Source: Sulfomarinibacter sp963733915 (GTDB lineage: Bacteria > Acidobacteriota > Thermoanaerobaculia > Thermoanaerobaculales > Sulfomarinibacteraceae). Taken from it: a stretch of 64,000 bases of DNA. The stretch covers positions 496,001 through 560,000 of the forward strand of contig CAVTEP010000001.1 of NCBI GenBank assembly GCA_963733915.1, given 5' to 3'. Shown in pieces: positions 53,671 through 62,699 of the stretch. The notes under the pieces are model-generated. The model ran no database searches and had not been told where the DNA came from. It saw nothing but the letters and a program-made list of their open reading frames with translations. The position numbers were made by a program, and so were the translations under genes. Position 1 is the stretch's first letter, and every line of letters starts with the position of its first letter.

Positions 53671-54312
53671 TCAGCCCACCTGCTTGCGGTAGAAGTCGAG
53701 GGCGCGCAGGGGTCGCTCGGCTTCGTCGCGGACCGATCGGTCAAGCCAAGGACCGACCCGGGTGGCGGCTGTCTCCGGGACCTCGGACATCGGCTGACGG
53801 CGGTACGCGGCGAGGATCTTCACTCCGTCGGGTCCGAGCGTCGTCTCGATGTCCTCCACCGAGGGCAGGACGCCTCCGAGAACGAGGGTCCAGAACTCGG
53901 CGTAGCTGATGACGGTGGCGGGACTGACCCCGTTGAGCAGCCCCTCGAGGCACGCGACTCCAAGCCGGAACGCGCGCTCCGCCGGTTCCGCGGGTGGGCA
54001 GAATGTGAGCAGGAGTTCGGCGACAACCGCCGCTGCCGCCGACCGGTCGAGCTCGTGGGCAAGCGGATAGGAGCTTGTGATCAGGTCGAGATGGCGGAAT
54101 GTTGCCAGATCCGCATCCGGCCGCTGGTATAGGCCGACGTGAACCAGGGAAAGAATCTGGGCGGCCGCCGCCGGGGGCGCCTTCCCGCCGCGGGCGCGCC
54201 TCAGTACACCGCGCTGGACCCCCCTTGAGTGCGTGAGGACGGAAAGCACGAGGTCGCGATCGCGAAAAGGGTGATGGTCGAGCACCAGAGCTTTATCGTC
54301 GATGGATGACAC
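53671..54312 (-). CDS. recO: DNA repair protein RecO
   Basis: A 213-residue RecO. N-terminal OB fold: DDKALVLDHHPFRDRDLVLSVLTHSRGVQRGVLRRARG; C-terminal helical part with ADLATFRHLDLITSSYPLAHELDRSAAAAVVAELLL. It loads RecA with RecF and RecR. The zinc-finger cysteines found in many RecO proteins are absent. ATG 54312, upstream gap is a repeat block. Confidence 0.88.
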   Translation of the reverse strand: MSSIDDKALVLDHHPFRDRDLVLSVLTHSRGVQRGVLRRARGGKAPPAAAAQILSLVHVGLYQRPDADLATFRHLDLITSSYPLAHELDRSAAAAVVAELLLTFCPPAEPAERAFRLGVACLEGLLNGVSPATVISYAEFWTLVLGGVLPSVEDIETTLGPDGVKILAAYRRQPMSEVPETAATRVGPWLDRSVRDEAERPLRALDFYRKQVG

Positions 54313-54344
54313 GGCGCCATGGTAGCCGAACGGCGGGGCGGACC

Positions 54345-54799
54345 GAAAAGGAGGAAAAGGGGAAAAGGGGAAAAGGGGAAAAGGGGATCGTTGAAATGTT
54401 TGAACGTTGGAACGTTACAACGTTCCCCACCCTCCCCGAGTAGGCAGAGGGGAAAAGGGGACCACCCACCCTCCCCGAAGCCGTTGGCCCATCCGTTGAA
54501 TCGTCGGTCAGCGCCGGCGGCAGGGACAGCGGCGGCGGCTGGAGACCGCGTCAGGGGCAGTCGACAACGCCATCGCCTGGAAATCGCCACGGCGTCGTCA
54601 CGATCCGCGCTCGCTGCACCGGGCGGCTGCCCCGGTCGCTGCTGCGGCCGCTGTTCACTGACCCTGCCTCTGTGGTCTGCCGCTGCCCCTTTTCCCCTTT
54701 TCCCCTTTTCCCCTCTGCCTTGCGCCCTCTGCCCAGGGCGGTTGGTCGGGAATTCCCAATTCCCAATTCCTAATTCCCAATTCCTAATTCCTAATTCAA
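54345..54799. repeat. Large composite intergenic repeat block (element 15)
   Basis: The 505-bp gap between recO and the antiporter gene holds no convincing gene. In order: AAAAGGGG tandem, AACGTT words (54390-54425), CCCCACCCTCCCCG, a second AAAAGGGG piece, a core with CCACCCACCCTCCCCGAAGC (54462 on), a block shared with element 13 (54591-54685), CCCCTTTT tandem, and finally AATTCCCAATTCC tandem words. It looks like nested insertions of several members of the family. Confidence 0.82.
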
Positions 54800-54817
54800 C
54801 CGTGTTACCCTCCCGGC

Positions 54818-56464
54818 GTGCCTCGGTGGTTGACAGCCCTCGTGATCGTCGTCGCTACTCTGGCGGTCTTTGCCGTCCTACCGGGAGCTGACTCGGCGAC
54901 CGGGTCGTGGTGGAGCCTGCTTCCCCCGCTGGTCGCGATCGTGCTCGTCCTCGCGTTTCACGATGTTTTGATCGCGCTCCTGATGGCGGTGTGGATCGGA
55001 ACCACCATGGTAGCGGGCGGGAATCCGCTGGCGGGCTTTCTTCGCGTGATCGACACCAACGTGCGCGGGGCGCTCATCGATTCAGACCACATGAGCATCA
55101 TCGTTTTTTCGATGCTGCTCGGCGGCATGGTGGCGGTCATCAGCAAGAGCGGCGGCACCCTCGGGGTGGTGCGCCTGCTCGAGCCGCTGGCGACGACCCC
55201 GCGCCGGACCCAGGTGGTCACCTGGGTCATGGGGGTACTGATATTCTTCGACGACTACTCGAACACCTTGATCGTCGGAAACACCATGCGACCGGTGACC
55301 GACCGCCATCATGTCAGCCGCGAGAAGCTGGCGTTTCTGGTTGACGCCACCGCCGCTCCGGTCGCGTGTGTGGCCCTGGTTTCGACCTGGATCGGGTACG
55401 AGGTGTCGCTGGTCGGCGACGCACTCACCAAATCGGGATCGGACCTCAACCCCTTCTCAGTGTTCCTGGAGTCGATACCTTTCGCCTTCTATCCGTTTTT
55501 TGCCCTGGCCTCCACCCTGATCATCGCCTGGTCCGGCCGCGACTGGGGACCGATGCTGGCGGCGGAGCGGCGCGCGGCTGCAGGGGAGCTCCTGGCCGAA
55601 GGTGCTCAGCCGCTCGCCGATTTCGAGGGCAGCGACCTGGCGCCCGAAGAAGGGGTGCAGTGCCGGTGGTGGAACGCCGTCGTGCCGATCGTGCTGGTCG
55701 TGGCGACGACTCTTGGTGGTCTCTACCACACGGGTCGGGTCGCGTTGCTCGAGGGCGGAGAGACGACCCACGGAATGAGCCAGGTCATCGGCGCGTCGGA
55801 CCCCTTTACCGTTCTCCTGTGGGCGAGCCTTGTCGGTCTCACGGCAGCCATCGTGCTCGCCGTAGGGCAGGGCATCCTGAGCGTGCGGAAGTCGCTCGAT
55901 GTCACCGTGACCGGATTCAAGAGCATGTTCATGGCCTTCGTCGTCCTGACCCTGGCGTGGTCGCTCGGCCAGGTCTGTACCGACCTCCAGACGGCGGGTT
56001 TCCTGAAAGGCTCGATCGGGCCTCACATGCCGCCCACCCTGTTGCCGATGCTTATCTTCGTGGTGGCGGCGGCGGTCTCGTTTGCCACCGGCACCTCATG
56101 GGGCACGATGGCGATCTTGACCCCGCTGGCGGTGCCGTTGGTGCTGGAGTCCGCGGCCGGCGACTGGGGGGTCCTGGAAGCGACGGTTTCCGCCATTCTC
56201 GGGGGATCGGTCTTTGGCGACCATTGTTCTCCGATATCGGACACCACCATTCTGTCGTCGATGGCCTCGGGTTGCGATCACGTCGACCACGTTCGAACCC
56301 AACTTCCATACGCTCTGTTCGCCGCTGCGGTCGCGATTGTGATCGGCTATCTCCCGTACGCCCTGACCGAGGCGTTGCCTCCCTGGCTCCTGCTGATCGC
56401 CGGCTCGGCTTTGATCGCGGTTTGGATTCGGGTGGTCGGACGATCCGTGGCGGAGGACGGCTGA
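54818..56464 (+). CDS. NhaC-family Na+/H+ antiporter
   Basis: A 548-residue inner-membrane protein with about 12 helices. ALLMAVWIGTTMVAGG, IFFDDYSNTLIVGNTMRPVTDRHHVSREKLAFLVDATAAP and LGGSVFGDHCSPISDTTILSSMASGCDHVDHV are characteristic of the NhaC/arginine-ornithine antiporter superfamily (PF03553). A Na+/H+ role is most likely; transport of an organic substrate is possible. GTG start at 54818 without a clear ribosome site. Adjacent infC is on the same strand with its own promoter. Confidence 0.87.
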   Translation: MPRWLTALVIVVATLAVFAVLPGADSATGSWWSLLPPLVAIVLVLAFHDVLIALLMAVWIGTTMVAGGNPLAGFLRVIDTNVRGALIDSDHMSIIVFSMLLGGMVAVISKSGGTLGVVRLLEPLATTPRRTQVVTWVMGVLIFFDDYSNTLIVGNTMRPVTDRHHVSREKLAFLVDATAAPVACVALVSTWIGYEVSLVGDALTKSGSDLNPFSVFLESIPFAFYPFFALASTLIIAWSGRDWGPMLAAERRAAAGELLAEGAQPLADFEGSDLAPEEGVQCRWWNAVVPIVLVVATTLGGLYHTGRVALLEGGETTHGMSQVIGASDPFTVLLWASLVGLTAAIVLAVGQGILSVRKSLDVTVTGFKSMFMAFVVLTLAWSLGQVCTDLQTAGFLKGSIGPHMPPTLLPMLIFVVAAAVSFATGTSWGTMAILTPLAVPLVLESAAGDWGVLEATVSAILGGSVFGDHCSPISDTTILSSMASGCDHVDHVRTQLPYALFAAAVAIVIGYLPYALTEALPPWLLLIAGSALIAVWIRVVGRSVAEDG

Positions 56465-56500
56465 GAAACCTTGATTTGTCGGTGTTTTTGCGGCCTCGAA

Positions 56501-56509
56501 TGCTATACT
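56501..56509 (+). promoter_or_regulatory. Extended -10 promoter of infC
   Basis: TGC-TATACT (-10 at 56504-56509) is an extended -10 element; the -35 is weak. The leader of about 70 nt runs to AGGAGG at 56573-56578. Confidence 0.6.
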
Positions 56510-56584
56510 CCGCTTTGTGTTGTCAGCCGTCGCGGATGGTAAGGGGCTACGCTTCGAATAACCGGAACCCAGAGGAGGACAATC

Positions 56585-57133
56585 ATAAGAAAATACGCGT
56601 TTCGTGATGATCCCGATGCACCACAGGTGCGGATAAATGAGCGAATCAGACTCTCGCCCGTGCGCCTGGTCGACGACGAGGGCAACCAGGTGGGGGTGGT
56701 GCCGGTTGAGGAAGCCCTCGCTCTTGCCAGAGAAAAGGGCCTCGATCTCGTCGAAGTAGCCGCCACCTCGCGGCCGATCGTCTGCAAGATCATGGACTAC
56801 GGGCGCTTCCGCTATGAGCAGGAAAAGAAGGCCCGGGAGGCCAAGAAGCAGCAGCACCAGGTTGATGTTAAGGAGGTCAAGTACCGACCCAACATCAATA
56901 TCCACGATTTCGAGACCAAGACGAATCGCGCACGGAAGTTTCTCGAACAGGGCAAGCACGTCAAGGTGACCATCATGTTCCGGATGCGCGAGATGCGTCG
57001 GCCGGAGAATGGTTTCGAGCTCTTGCGACGGGTTGCCGAGGAGCTTGGGGACGTGGCCAAGGTCGACCGCATGCCCACCCAACTCGAGGGGCGCGACCTG
57101 ACCATGGTGATTCGTCCGGCCAAAAAGAACTAG
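56585..57133 (+). CDS. infC: Translation initiation factor IF-3, probable non-AUG start
   Basis: A 182-residue IF-3. NERIRLSPVRLVDDEGNQVGVVPVEEALALAREKGLDLVEVAATSRPIVCKIMDYGRFRYEQEKKAREAKKQ is the N domain, given here to show order; the C domain holds VKVTIMFRMREMRRPENGFELLRRVAEEL. Upstream of the first GTG the frame stays open, and AGGAGG at 56573-56578 points to ATA 56585 (six nt) or ATC 56582 (three nt) as the start. IF-3 commonly initiates at ATT/ATC/ATA and represses itself by rejecting such codons. rpmI and rplT, its usual followers, are absent here. Confidence 0.92.
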   Translation: MRKYAFRDDPDAPQVRINERIRLSPVRLVDDEGNQVGVVPVEEALALAREKGLDLVEVAATSRPIVCKIMDYGRFRYEQEKKAREAKKQQHQVDVKEVKYRPNINIHDFETKTNRARKFLEQGKHVKVTIMFRMREMRRPENGFELLRRVAEELGDVAKVDRMPTQLEGRDLTMVIRPAKKN

Positions 57134-57139
57134 GTTCCG

Positions 57140-58093
57140 TCACTCCTCCCCGCGCCGGAGATTCTCCCGAGCGACCGCGAGATTCCGGCGGAATTTCGCG
57201 TCGGAAACCCGGTTGAGAGCGCTTCCCTGACGCCATCTTCGATAGCCCTCTTCATCGAGGGCTGCGAGCTCCGCCAGACGCGGCCGAAACCGCGCGTCAT
57301 CCGGGGCGAACTCCGGGTGGAGCCCGGCTGGGGCCTTTCGAGTCCACGGGCAGACCTCCTGACAGATATCGCAGCCGGCGATCATCGATCCTACACCGGG
57401 GCGCAGCTCGCCCGGAATCTGCGAACGGTGCTCCACCGTGAGATATCCGACACAGCGCCGGGCGTCGAGCACGCGGGGTTCCGGAAAGGCGCCGGTGGGG
57501 CAGGCATCGAGACAGGCCGTGCAGGTGCCGCAGTGCTCCGTCCGCGGGCGGTCGGAGTCGAGCTCGACATCGGTCAGCAGGAGGCCGAGAAAAAGCTCGG
57601 AGCCGAGTTCGCGGTTGAGAAGCATCGTGTTCTTGCCGATCCAACCGAGACCGGCTCGGGCTGCCCATTCCCGCTCGAGAACCGGCGCGGTGTCGACAGT
57701 CGCCCGCCAGGTGCAACCGGGCCGGCGCTCGGCCAGCCACCTCCCCAATCGCAGCAGTCGTTTTTTGAGGATGCGGTGGTAATCGCGGCCCCAGGCATAC
57801 CGCGAAACCCATACCCGCCCGTCGTCGACCGTGAACGAGGTCGAATCCGGTCGTTGCTGGCGGTAGCTCATAGCGACCGCCACCACCGATCGACAGCCGG
57901 GGAGCAGGTGCTGAGGATCTGAACGAAGGTCGCGGGTACGCGCCATGTAGCCCATCTCGCCGTGCATTCCGGCGTCGAGCCAGCTCGCGAGGGCGGCTGC
58001 AGTTCGCGCCTTGCCAGCGGCGGCCACCCCGACGACGTCGAAGCCTACCTCGTGTGCCCGGCCTTTGAGCTCCGTCGTGAGTGTCGTCTGCAT
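57140..58093 (-). CDS. queG: Epoxyqueuosine reductase
   Basis: A 317-residue cobalamin- and Fe-S-dependent enzyme making queuosine in tRNA anticodons. GFDVVGVAAAG and the MGYMARTRDLRSDPQHLLPGCRSVVAVAMSYR segment form the QueG N-domain; two 4Fe-4S clusters are seen as CGTCTACLDACPTGAF and CDICQEVCPWTRKAP. Short form without a C-terminal HEAT domain. Converges with infC, seven nt apart. Confidence 0.94.
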   Translation of the reverse strand: MQTTLTTELKGRAHEVGFDVVGVAAAGKARTAAALASWLDAGMHGEMGYMARTRDLRSDPQHLLPGCRSVVAVAMSYRQQRPDSTSFTVDDGRVWVSRYAWGRDYHRILKKRLLRLGRWLAERRPGCTWRATVDTAPVLEREWAARAGLGWIGKNTMLLNRELGSELFLGLLLTDVELDSDRPRTEHCGTCTACLDACPTGAFPEPRVLDARRCVGYLTVEHRSQIPGELRPGVGSMIAGCDICQEVCPWTRKAPAGLHPEFAPDDARFRPRLAELAALDEEGYRRWRQGSALNRVSDAKFRRNLAVARENLRRGEE

Positions 58094-58162
58094 TTTTCAG
58101 AAATCAGATTAACGCATGCCGGCGCAGCGGTCGGAACGGATATGCTTGGTGGCGGAGGATGG

Positions 58163-59230
58163 ATGCGGAAACCTGAGGCTTTGATCCGTCACCTAGCCGC
58201 GGTGCTCATCGTGGCGGCATTACCGGTAGCTGCTGAGGCTGGAGAGCATGCGCCTGTCGGCCTGCTCGCCGCGTCGAGTTCTGACGTGGTGGTGATTGTA
58301 GATCCCAGGACGGGAGGATCGGTCGTGGTGCCAACGGGTCCGGTTGCGTGGCTGTTTCCGGCCCCCGCCGGTGTCCTGTTCGCCCCCGACCTGGTGCATG
58401 GGAGCACCGCGGTGATCGATCTCCGCTCCCTCTCGGCGATGGACCCGATTGCGGGCATCACAATGCCACGGTTCGGGACGATGACCGATCGATACCTTGT
58501 CGTTGCAGATCAGCTGCTGGTCGTGAGCTACCCCGATCGCGCCCTGATGAACCAGTTCGATATCGGTTTCGAGCGTCCGTGGCAGGTCGAAATCGCGGCC
58601 GACAATTCCGTCCTTCTGGTGCTCGAACGACTACCCGAGGGAGATGGCGACGCCACCATGATCGCGGTGGAGCTTAACGAGGGCCGGCTGGTCTATCGGC
58701 GGCCACTCTCCGGCGACGTCCGCCACTTCGCGCTGTCCGAGGTCTTCGCCACCATGGCGTTGGCGGATGCAGGACGCGAGCGCGTGGTCTTTGTGGAGCC
58801 GGCGACGCTGACCCCGCGAGCAGAGTTTGCGGTCGCCGGCAAGCCGATGGACATCACGTTTGCAGGCGATGGCACATTCCTCGTGCTCGCGATCAAACGA
58901 TCGGACGGTGGCGGCGATCTCGTTACCTGGAAGCTCAAACTGAGCAAGAAGGAGGGGCTGCAGCGCAAAAAGGAGTGGTCGATGCCGCTCAACGCTGCCC
59001 CTTCTCGGATGGCGCTGTCACCCGACGGACGCCATGTTGCCGTTGGCCTCGAAAATGGCGAGCTGCAGGTCGTTGAGGTCGAGAACCAGCTCATGGGGCT
59101 GACAGTCGAGCTGCCCGAAGCCCCGCGCGACATCGTATGGTGTGATCCGTTGGCGGACGGACCGCTCCAGCCGGATTGGTCCGATGACGACGCTCCGACC
59201 TTGGATTTCGGCTCGAAGGCCGAGTTTTAG
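58163..59230 (+). CDS. Exported beta-propeller-like protein
   Basis: A 355-residue secreted protein. Signal peptide MRKPEALIRHLAAVLIVAALPVAAEA, then repeated four-strand units with the YVTN/WD40-like phrase RMALSPDGRHVAVGLENGELQVVE near the C-terminus. No enzymatic motif is recognised. ATG 58163 follows GGAGG at four nt. Convergent with the DEAD-box gene, whose stop it overlaps by four bases. Confidence 0.72.
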   Translation: MRKPEALIRHLAAVLIVAALPVAAEAGEHAPVGLLAASSSDVVVIVDPRTGGSVVVPTGPVAWLFPAPAGVLFAPDLVHGSTAVIDLRSLSAMDPIAGITMPRFGTMTDRYLVVADQLLVVSYPDRALMNQFDIGFERPWQVEIAADNSVLLVLERLPEGDGDATMIAVELNEGRLVYRRPLSGDVRHFALSEVFATMALADAGRERVVFVEPATLTPRAEFAVAGKPMDITFAGDGTFLVLAIKRSDGGGDLVTWKLKLSKKEGLQRKKEWSMPLNAAPSRMALSPDGRHVAVGLENGELQVVEVENQLMGLTVELPEAPRDIVWCDPLADGPLQPDWSDDDAPTLDFGSKAEF

Positions 59231-60585
59231 CTGTCCCCTTCGGGAGCTTCGCCGGCTGGCTTTTTTCGCCGCCGCCGCCGCCGTCTTTTTGGGGGCTTTG
59301 TTTCACTCTCGCTGGATGGCGTGTCCGAATCGGCAGGGGCGCGGTGGGACGAGCGTTCCGGACGCGGGTTGCTGCGACGCGGTCTTGGTTCGCGGGGCAG
59401 CAACTGGGCGTACAATCCGTCATCTGCGAACTCGGTCGGCAGCTCGTAGCCCACGAACCGCTGAATGGCATCGATCGAGTACACGTAATCCTCACACGCG
59501 AGAGTGATCGCCTTGCCCTCGGCGCCGACGCGGGCAGTGCGGCCGATTCGATGAACGTAGTCCTCGGCGTCCTGAGGTAAATCGTAGTTGATGACGTGGC
59601 TGACGCCCTCGATGTGGAGGCCTCGACTGGCGACATCGGTTGCTACCAGAATAGGCAAGGTGCCGTCGCGGAAGTCGTCGAGAACTCGCAGCCGCTTGGT
59701 CTGCACGACGCTGCCGGTGAGCCCGCGTGCCGAGTAGCCGTGGCGGCGCAGATCGTCGACGAGGCGTTGGGCGCGGTAGCGCGTGTTGACAAAGATCATC
59801 GTGCGCGAGCTGCACTCGCGCTGCAGCAGCCCGATGAGAAGGGAAAGTTTTTCTCGCGTCGCGACGTGATAGAGGACCTGGTGGATTGAATCCGGAGTCA
59901 GTTGCTCGGAGCGAACGATGATCTCCTCAGGATTGTTCATCTGACGCCAGCCGAGGGTCATTACCCGCTGCGAGAGGGTGGCCGTAAACATCAACGACTG
60001 GCGGTCCTTGGGATTCGGCATCTGGCGAAGGATCCAACGCAGGTCCTCGGCGAAGCCCATGTCGAAGAGTCGATCACACTCGTCGACAACCACCATCTCG
60101 GTGTGCCGAAGTGAGTACGCCCCTTTCCTGTGGTAGTCGATGAGGCGGCCCGGCGTGCCGATGAGGAGGTCGGTACCGCGCTCGAGGATCTCGCGTTGCT
60201 TACGGTAATCGAGCCCGCCGAAGACGACGTGAGTTCGAATGCCGGCATGGTGTCCGAGGCCTTCGGCATCATGTGCAATTTGAACCGCCAGCTCTCTGGT
60301 CGGTGCCACGATCAATGCCCGCGGGGTTTCGGGAGGGGAGGATCGCGGGACGCGGAGGAACCGCGAGAAGACGGTCAGCAGGTAGGCCGCGGTTTTGCCG
60401 GACCCTGTCTGCGCCTGCGCGACGACGTCCCGACCCTCGAGTGCGATCGGCAATACGTCCGCCTGCACTCTGGTTAAGAAGGTGAAACCGAGGTCGTCGA
60501 CCGCCCGTCGAATCGGCTCGGGGAGATCCACGGAATCGAATGTCTGATCGGTGAACAGGGAGGTGGCTTGGTCAGGCTGAGTCAT
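59227..60585 (-). CDS. DEAD-box RNA helicase (RhlB/RhlE-like)
   Basis: A 452-residue ATP-dependent RNA helicase. Q motif region FDSVDLPEPIRRAVDDLGF, motif I AQTGSGKTAAY, Ia PTRELAVQIAH, motif II VVDECDRLFDMG (DECD, a rare variant of DEAD), SAT as FTATL, motif VI YVHRIGRTAR. The C-terminus is Arg/Lys-rich (KPPKRRRRRRRKKPAGEAP), suited for RNA binding. I chose ATG 60585. TGC-TAGAAT lies nine nt upstream with no ribosome site, suggesting a leaderless mRNA. Confidence 0.93.
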   Translation of the reverse strand: MTQPDQATSLFTDQTFDSVDLPEPIRRAVDDLGFTFLTRVQADVLPIALEGRDVVAQAQTGSGKTAAYLLTVFSRFLRVPRSSPPETPRALIVAPTRELAVQIAHDAEGLGHHAGIRTHVVFGGLDYRKQREILERGTDLLIGTPGRLIDYHRKGAYSLRHTEMVVVDECDRLFDMGFAEDLRWILRQMPNPKDRQSLMFTATLSQRVMTLGWRQMNNPEEIIVRSEQLTPDSIHQVLYHVATREKLSLLIGLLQRECSSRTMIFVNTRYRAQRLVDDLRRHGYSARGLTGSVVQTKRLRVLDDFRDGTLPILVATDVASRGLHIEGVSHVINYDLPQDAEDYVHRIGRTARVGAEGKAITLACEDYVYSIDAIQRFVGYELPTEFADDGLYAQLLPREPRPRRSNPRPERSSHRAPADSDTPSSESETKPPKRRRRRRRKKPAGEAPEGDS

Positions 60586-60782
60586 CGGAGGAGATTCTAG
60601 CAAACGGCGCGGCGCGTAGCCGTAGAGATATGCGGCTTCGGCACACTTCCGACAATCGGACAGGTGCGCAGGGAACAATAAAGGGTAAACTCTTGCTTGA
60701 TCTCTTGGAAAAGAGAATCCGCTTGGCGATCCCAACCAAGGGGTCGGGCGATCGAGGCGAAAGGACAGGTCGAAGGAGAATG

Positions 60783-62699
60783 ATGAGACGATCCGGACTT
60801 ATCCCTGGTGCCGCGACGGTGCTCATCGCAATATCGGTTTTTGCGGCCGCAGACGTACCGCAGGTGGAGCAGGGTGAGGGGCTGCCAAAGGGACTTGCAT
60901 CCTATCTCGAGGCCCGGGTTTTCGAATCCAGCGGTCGTTTCCGGGAGGCGATGGACGCCTACGCGCGCGCTGTCCAGGAGGCGCCGGAGATCAACGAAAT
61001 CCGTCTTGCCTACGCGAGTTTTCTGCTTGACGTCGGCATGGCTGCGAAGGCGATTGACGTCCTCACAGGTGGACTCGACCTCGGACCCGAGGGCCTCACG
61101 GTTCGTGCTCTCGCGCTGAGCCAGCAGTCGGCGCGGGACCCAAACCTTATGGCTGAGGCAGAGCTTGCCCTCAAGTCCGCGATCGAATCCGATGACGGCA
61201 ATCCGAATCTGCTCTTTGCCCTCGCCCAGGTCCTGCAGCGTCAGAACAAAACGGCCGAGGCCGAAGAGATCGTGGCTCGATTGCGGCAGGACAGACCGGG
61301 CAATCCCAGCCTCGATGCCCTGCATGCGGACCTGTTGCGCTCCACCGGCCGCCTCGAAGAAGCCCTCGAGCTCTACGGAAGCTGCGCGGCTGGCGGGCCC
61401 AACCAGCAGACCTGCCGGGAGTCCCTGGTCGAGGTCCTGGTGGAGCTCGGCCGCCCGGGCGAGGCCGGCGAGCTGATGCTCAGCTGGCTAGGGGACATGG
61501 ACCTCGACTCGTTGATGAGGGCGGCGGTGCTTCTGTGGGAGGGGGGGCGGTTGGAGCAAAGCCTCGAAACCGTGGAACGGGTGCTCGTGCGGGCGCCGGA
61601 CTCAGCCCGCGCCCAGACCCTCGAGGCCCACGTCCTGTCGTCGCTCGGTCGTTTCGAAGATGCGGCAGCAATACTCCAGAAGCTCCTGAAGAAAAACCCT
61701 GGAGACTTCGATCTCATCCTTGCCATGGCCTGGTCAGTGGGTCGCGCCGGGGATCTCGACAAAGGGCGGAGCTGGCTCGATCGGGCCTGGCAACAGGTCG
61801 GCGACGACACGTCCTCGGCGCGTGCGGTGCGGTGCGCGACGACTGCGGCGCGCCTGGAGCTGATCGCCGGTAATCCACTGGTGGCGCGGGGGTGGCTCGA
61901 CCGGTTGGGCGATCTCAATGCCGCGGGCGTCGATTACGTCCGTCTGCTGGCTGAGACCTACCGGCGCGAGGAACAGTGGCAGGAAGGCGTCACGGCAATG
62001 GTTCGCATCCAGCCGTCGCTGGACGAACGCGCGCAAATCGAGGCTGAGGCCGTCGAGAGCGAGTTCAGGCTACGAACGGGGGACCCGAGGGCGTGGCGCC
62101 GGTTGCGGCCTCTGTTGGATTCTGACCGGCTCGGCGTCGCGATGGTCGGGCTGCAGGTCCTGCAGACGTTGGAGCGTTGGCAGGAGGTAGATCAGGAATC
62201 CGCAAAGGCCATCGAGCGGTTTGGGGATCAGCGTGATCTGCTCTTCCTCCGCGCAGCGGCTCTGGAGCGCCTCGCTCAGTTCGACGATGCTGCCGAGCTT
62301 TTTCAGAGGCTGGTTGAAACCGAGCCCGACGATGCCAACGCCGCCAATTATCTGGGCTATATGTGGGCCGACCGGAACATGAATCTCGACGAGGCCCTTG
62401 AGTTGATCGCGCGCGCGGTCGCCCTCGATCCGGAGAACTCAGCCTATCTGGATAGCCTCGGATGGGTGCACTACCGGCTCGGCGACTATGGTGAGGCCGA
62501 GCGATGGCTGCGTCGTGCGGTCGATCTTGGTGGCGACGTCGGTGACGGCACCATCTACTGTCACCTCGGAGAGGTGCTGCTGGCAAGGGGTGATCGTGAC
62601 GGCGGCCGTCGCTTCCTGCAGATTGGTCTCGACATGGGCTGCGAAGACCCTGACCACGTTCGCTCCTTACTCGAACATGCGGATGATCAGCAGCCATAG
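60783..62699 (+). CDS. Exported TPR-repeat protein
   Basis: A 638-residue protein. Signal sequence MRRSGLIPGAATVLIAISVFAAA, then many tetratricopeptide repeats (for example ANAANYLGYMWADRNMNLDEALELIARAVALDPENSAYLDSLGWVHYRLGDYGEAERWLRRAVDLGGD, spanning two repeats). It is probably a periplasmic scaffold for envelope assembly. Its 3' end overlaps the lolB-like gene by 23 bases. ATG 60783 with GGAG is chosen; 60780 is also possible. Confidence 0.88.
   Translation: MRRSGLIPGAATVLIAISVFAAADVPQVEQGEGLPKGLASYLEARVFESSGRFREAMDAYARAVQEAPEINEIRLAYASFLLDVGMAAKAIDVLTGGLDLGPEGLTVRALALSQQSARDPNLMAEAELALKSAIESDDGNPNLLFALAQVLQRQNKTAEAEEIVARLRQDRPGNPSLDALHADLLRSTGRLEEALELYGSCAAGGPNQQTCRESLVEVLVELGRPGEAGELMLSWLGDMDLDSLMRAAVLLWEGGRLEQSLETVERVLVRAPDSARAQTLEAHVLSSLGRFEDAAAILQKLLKKNPGDFDLILAMAWSVGRAGDLDKGRSWLDRAWQQVGDDTSSARAVRCATTAARLELIAGNPLVARGWLDRLGDLNAAGVDYVRLLAETYRREEQWQEGVTAMVRIQPSLDERAQIEAEAVESEFRLRTGDPRAWRRLRPLLDSDRLGVAMVGLQVLQTLERWQEVDQESAKAIERFGDQRDLLFLRAAALERLAQFDDAAELFQRLVETEPDDANAANYLGYMWADRNMNLDEALELIARAVALDPENSAYLDSLGWVHYRLGDYGEAERWLRRAVDLGGDVGDGTIYCHLGEVLLARGDRDGGRRFLQIGLDMGCEDPDHVRSLLEHADDQQP

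Noticed and set aside
54345..54799. Open frames across the recO-antiporter gap (for example 54319-54891 plus strand)
   Set aside because: They translate simple tandem words (KRGKGEKGK, NSQFPIPNSQF) and have no domain, ribosome site or codon bias like neighbours.
60620..60642. Possible third copy of the terminal-inverted-repeat element (GAGATATGCGG)
   Set aside because: Only a short, imperfect match to one arm and no partner arm within 300 nt; not enough to call a copy.
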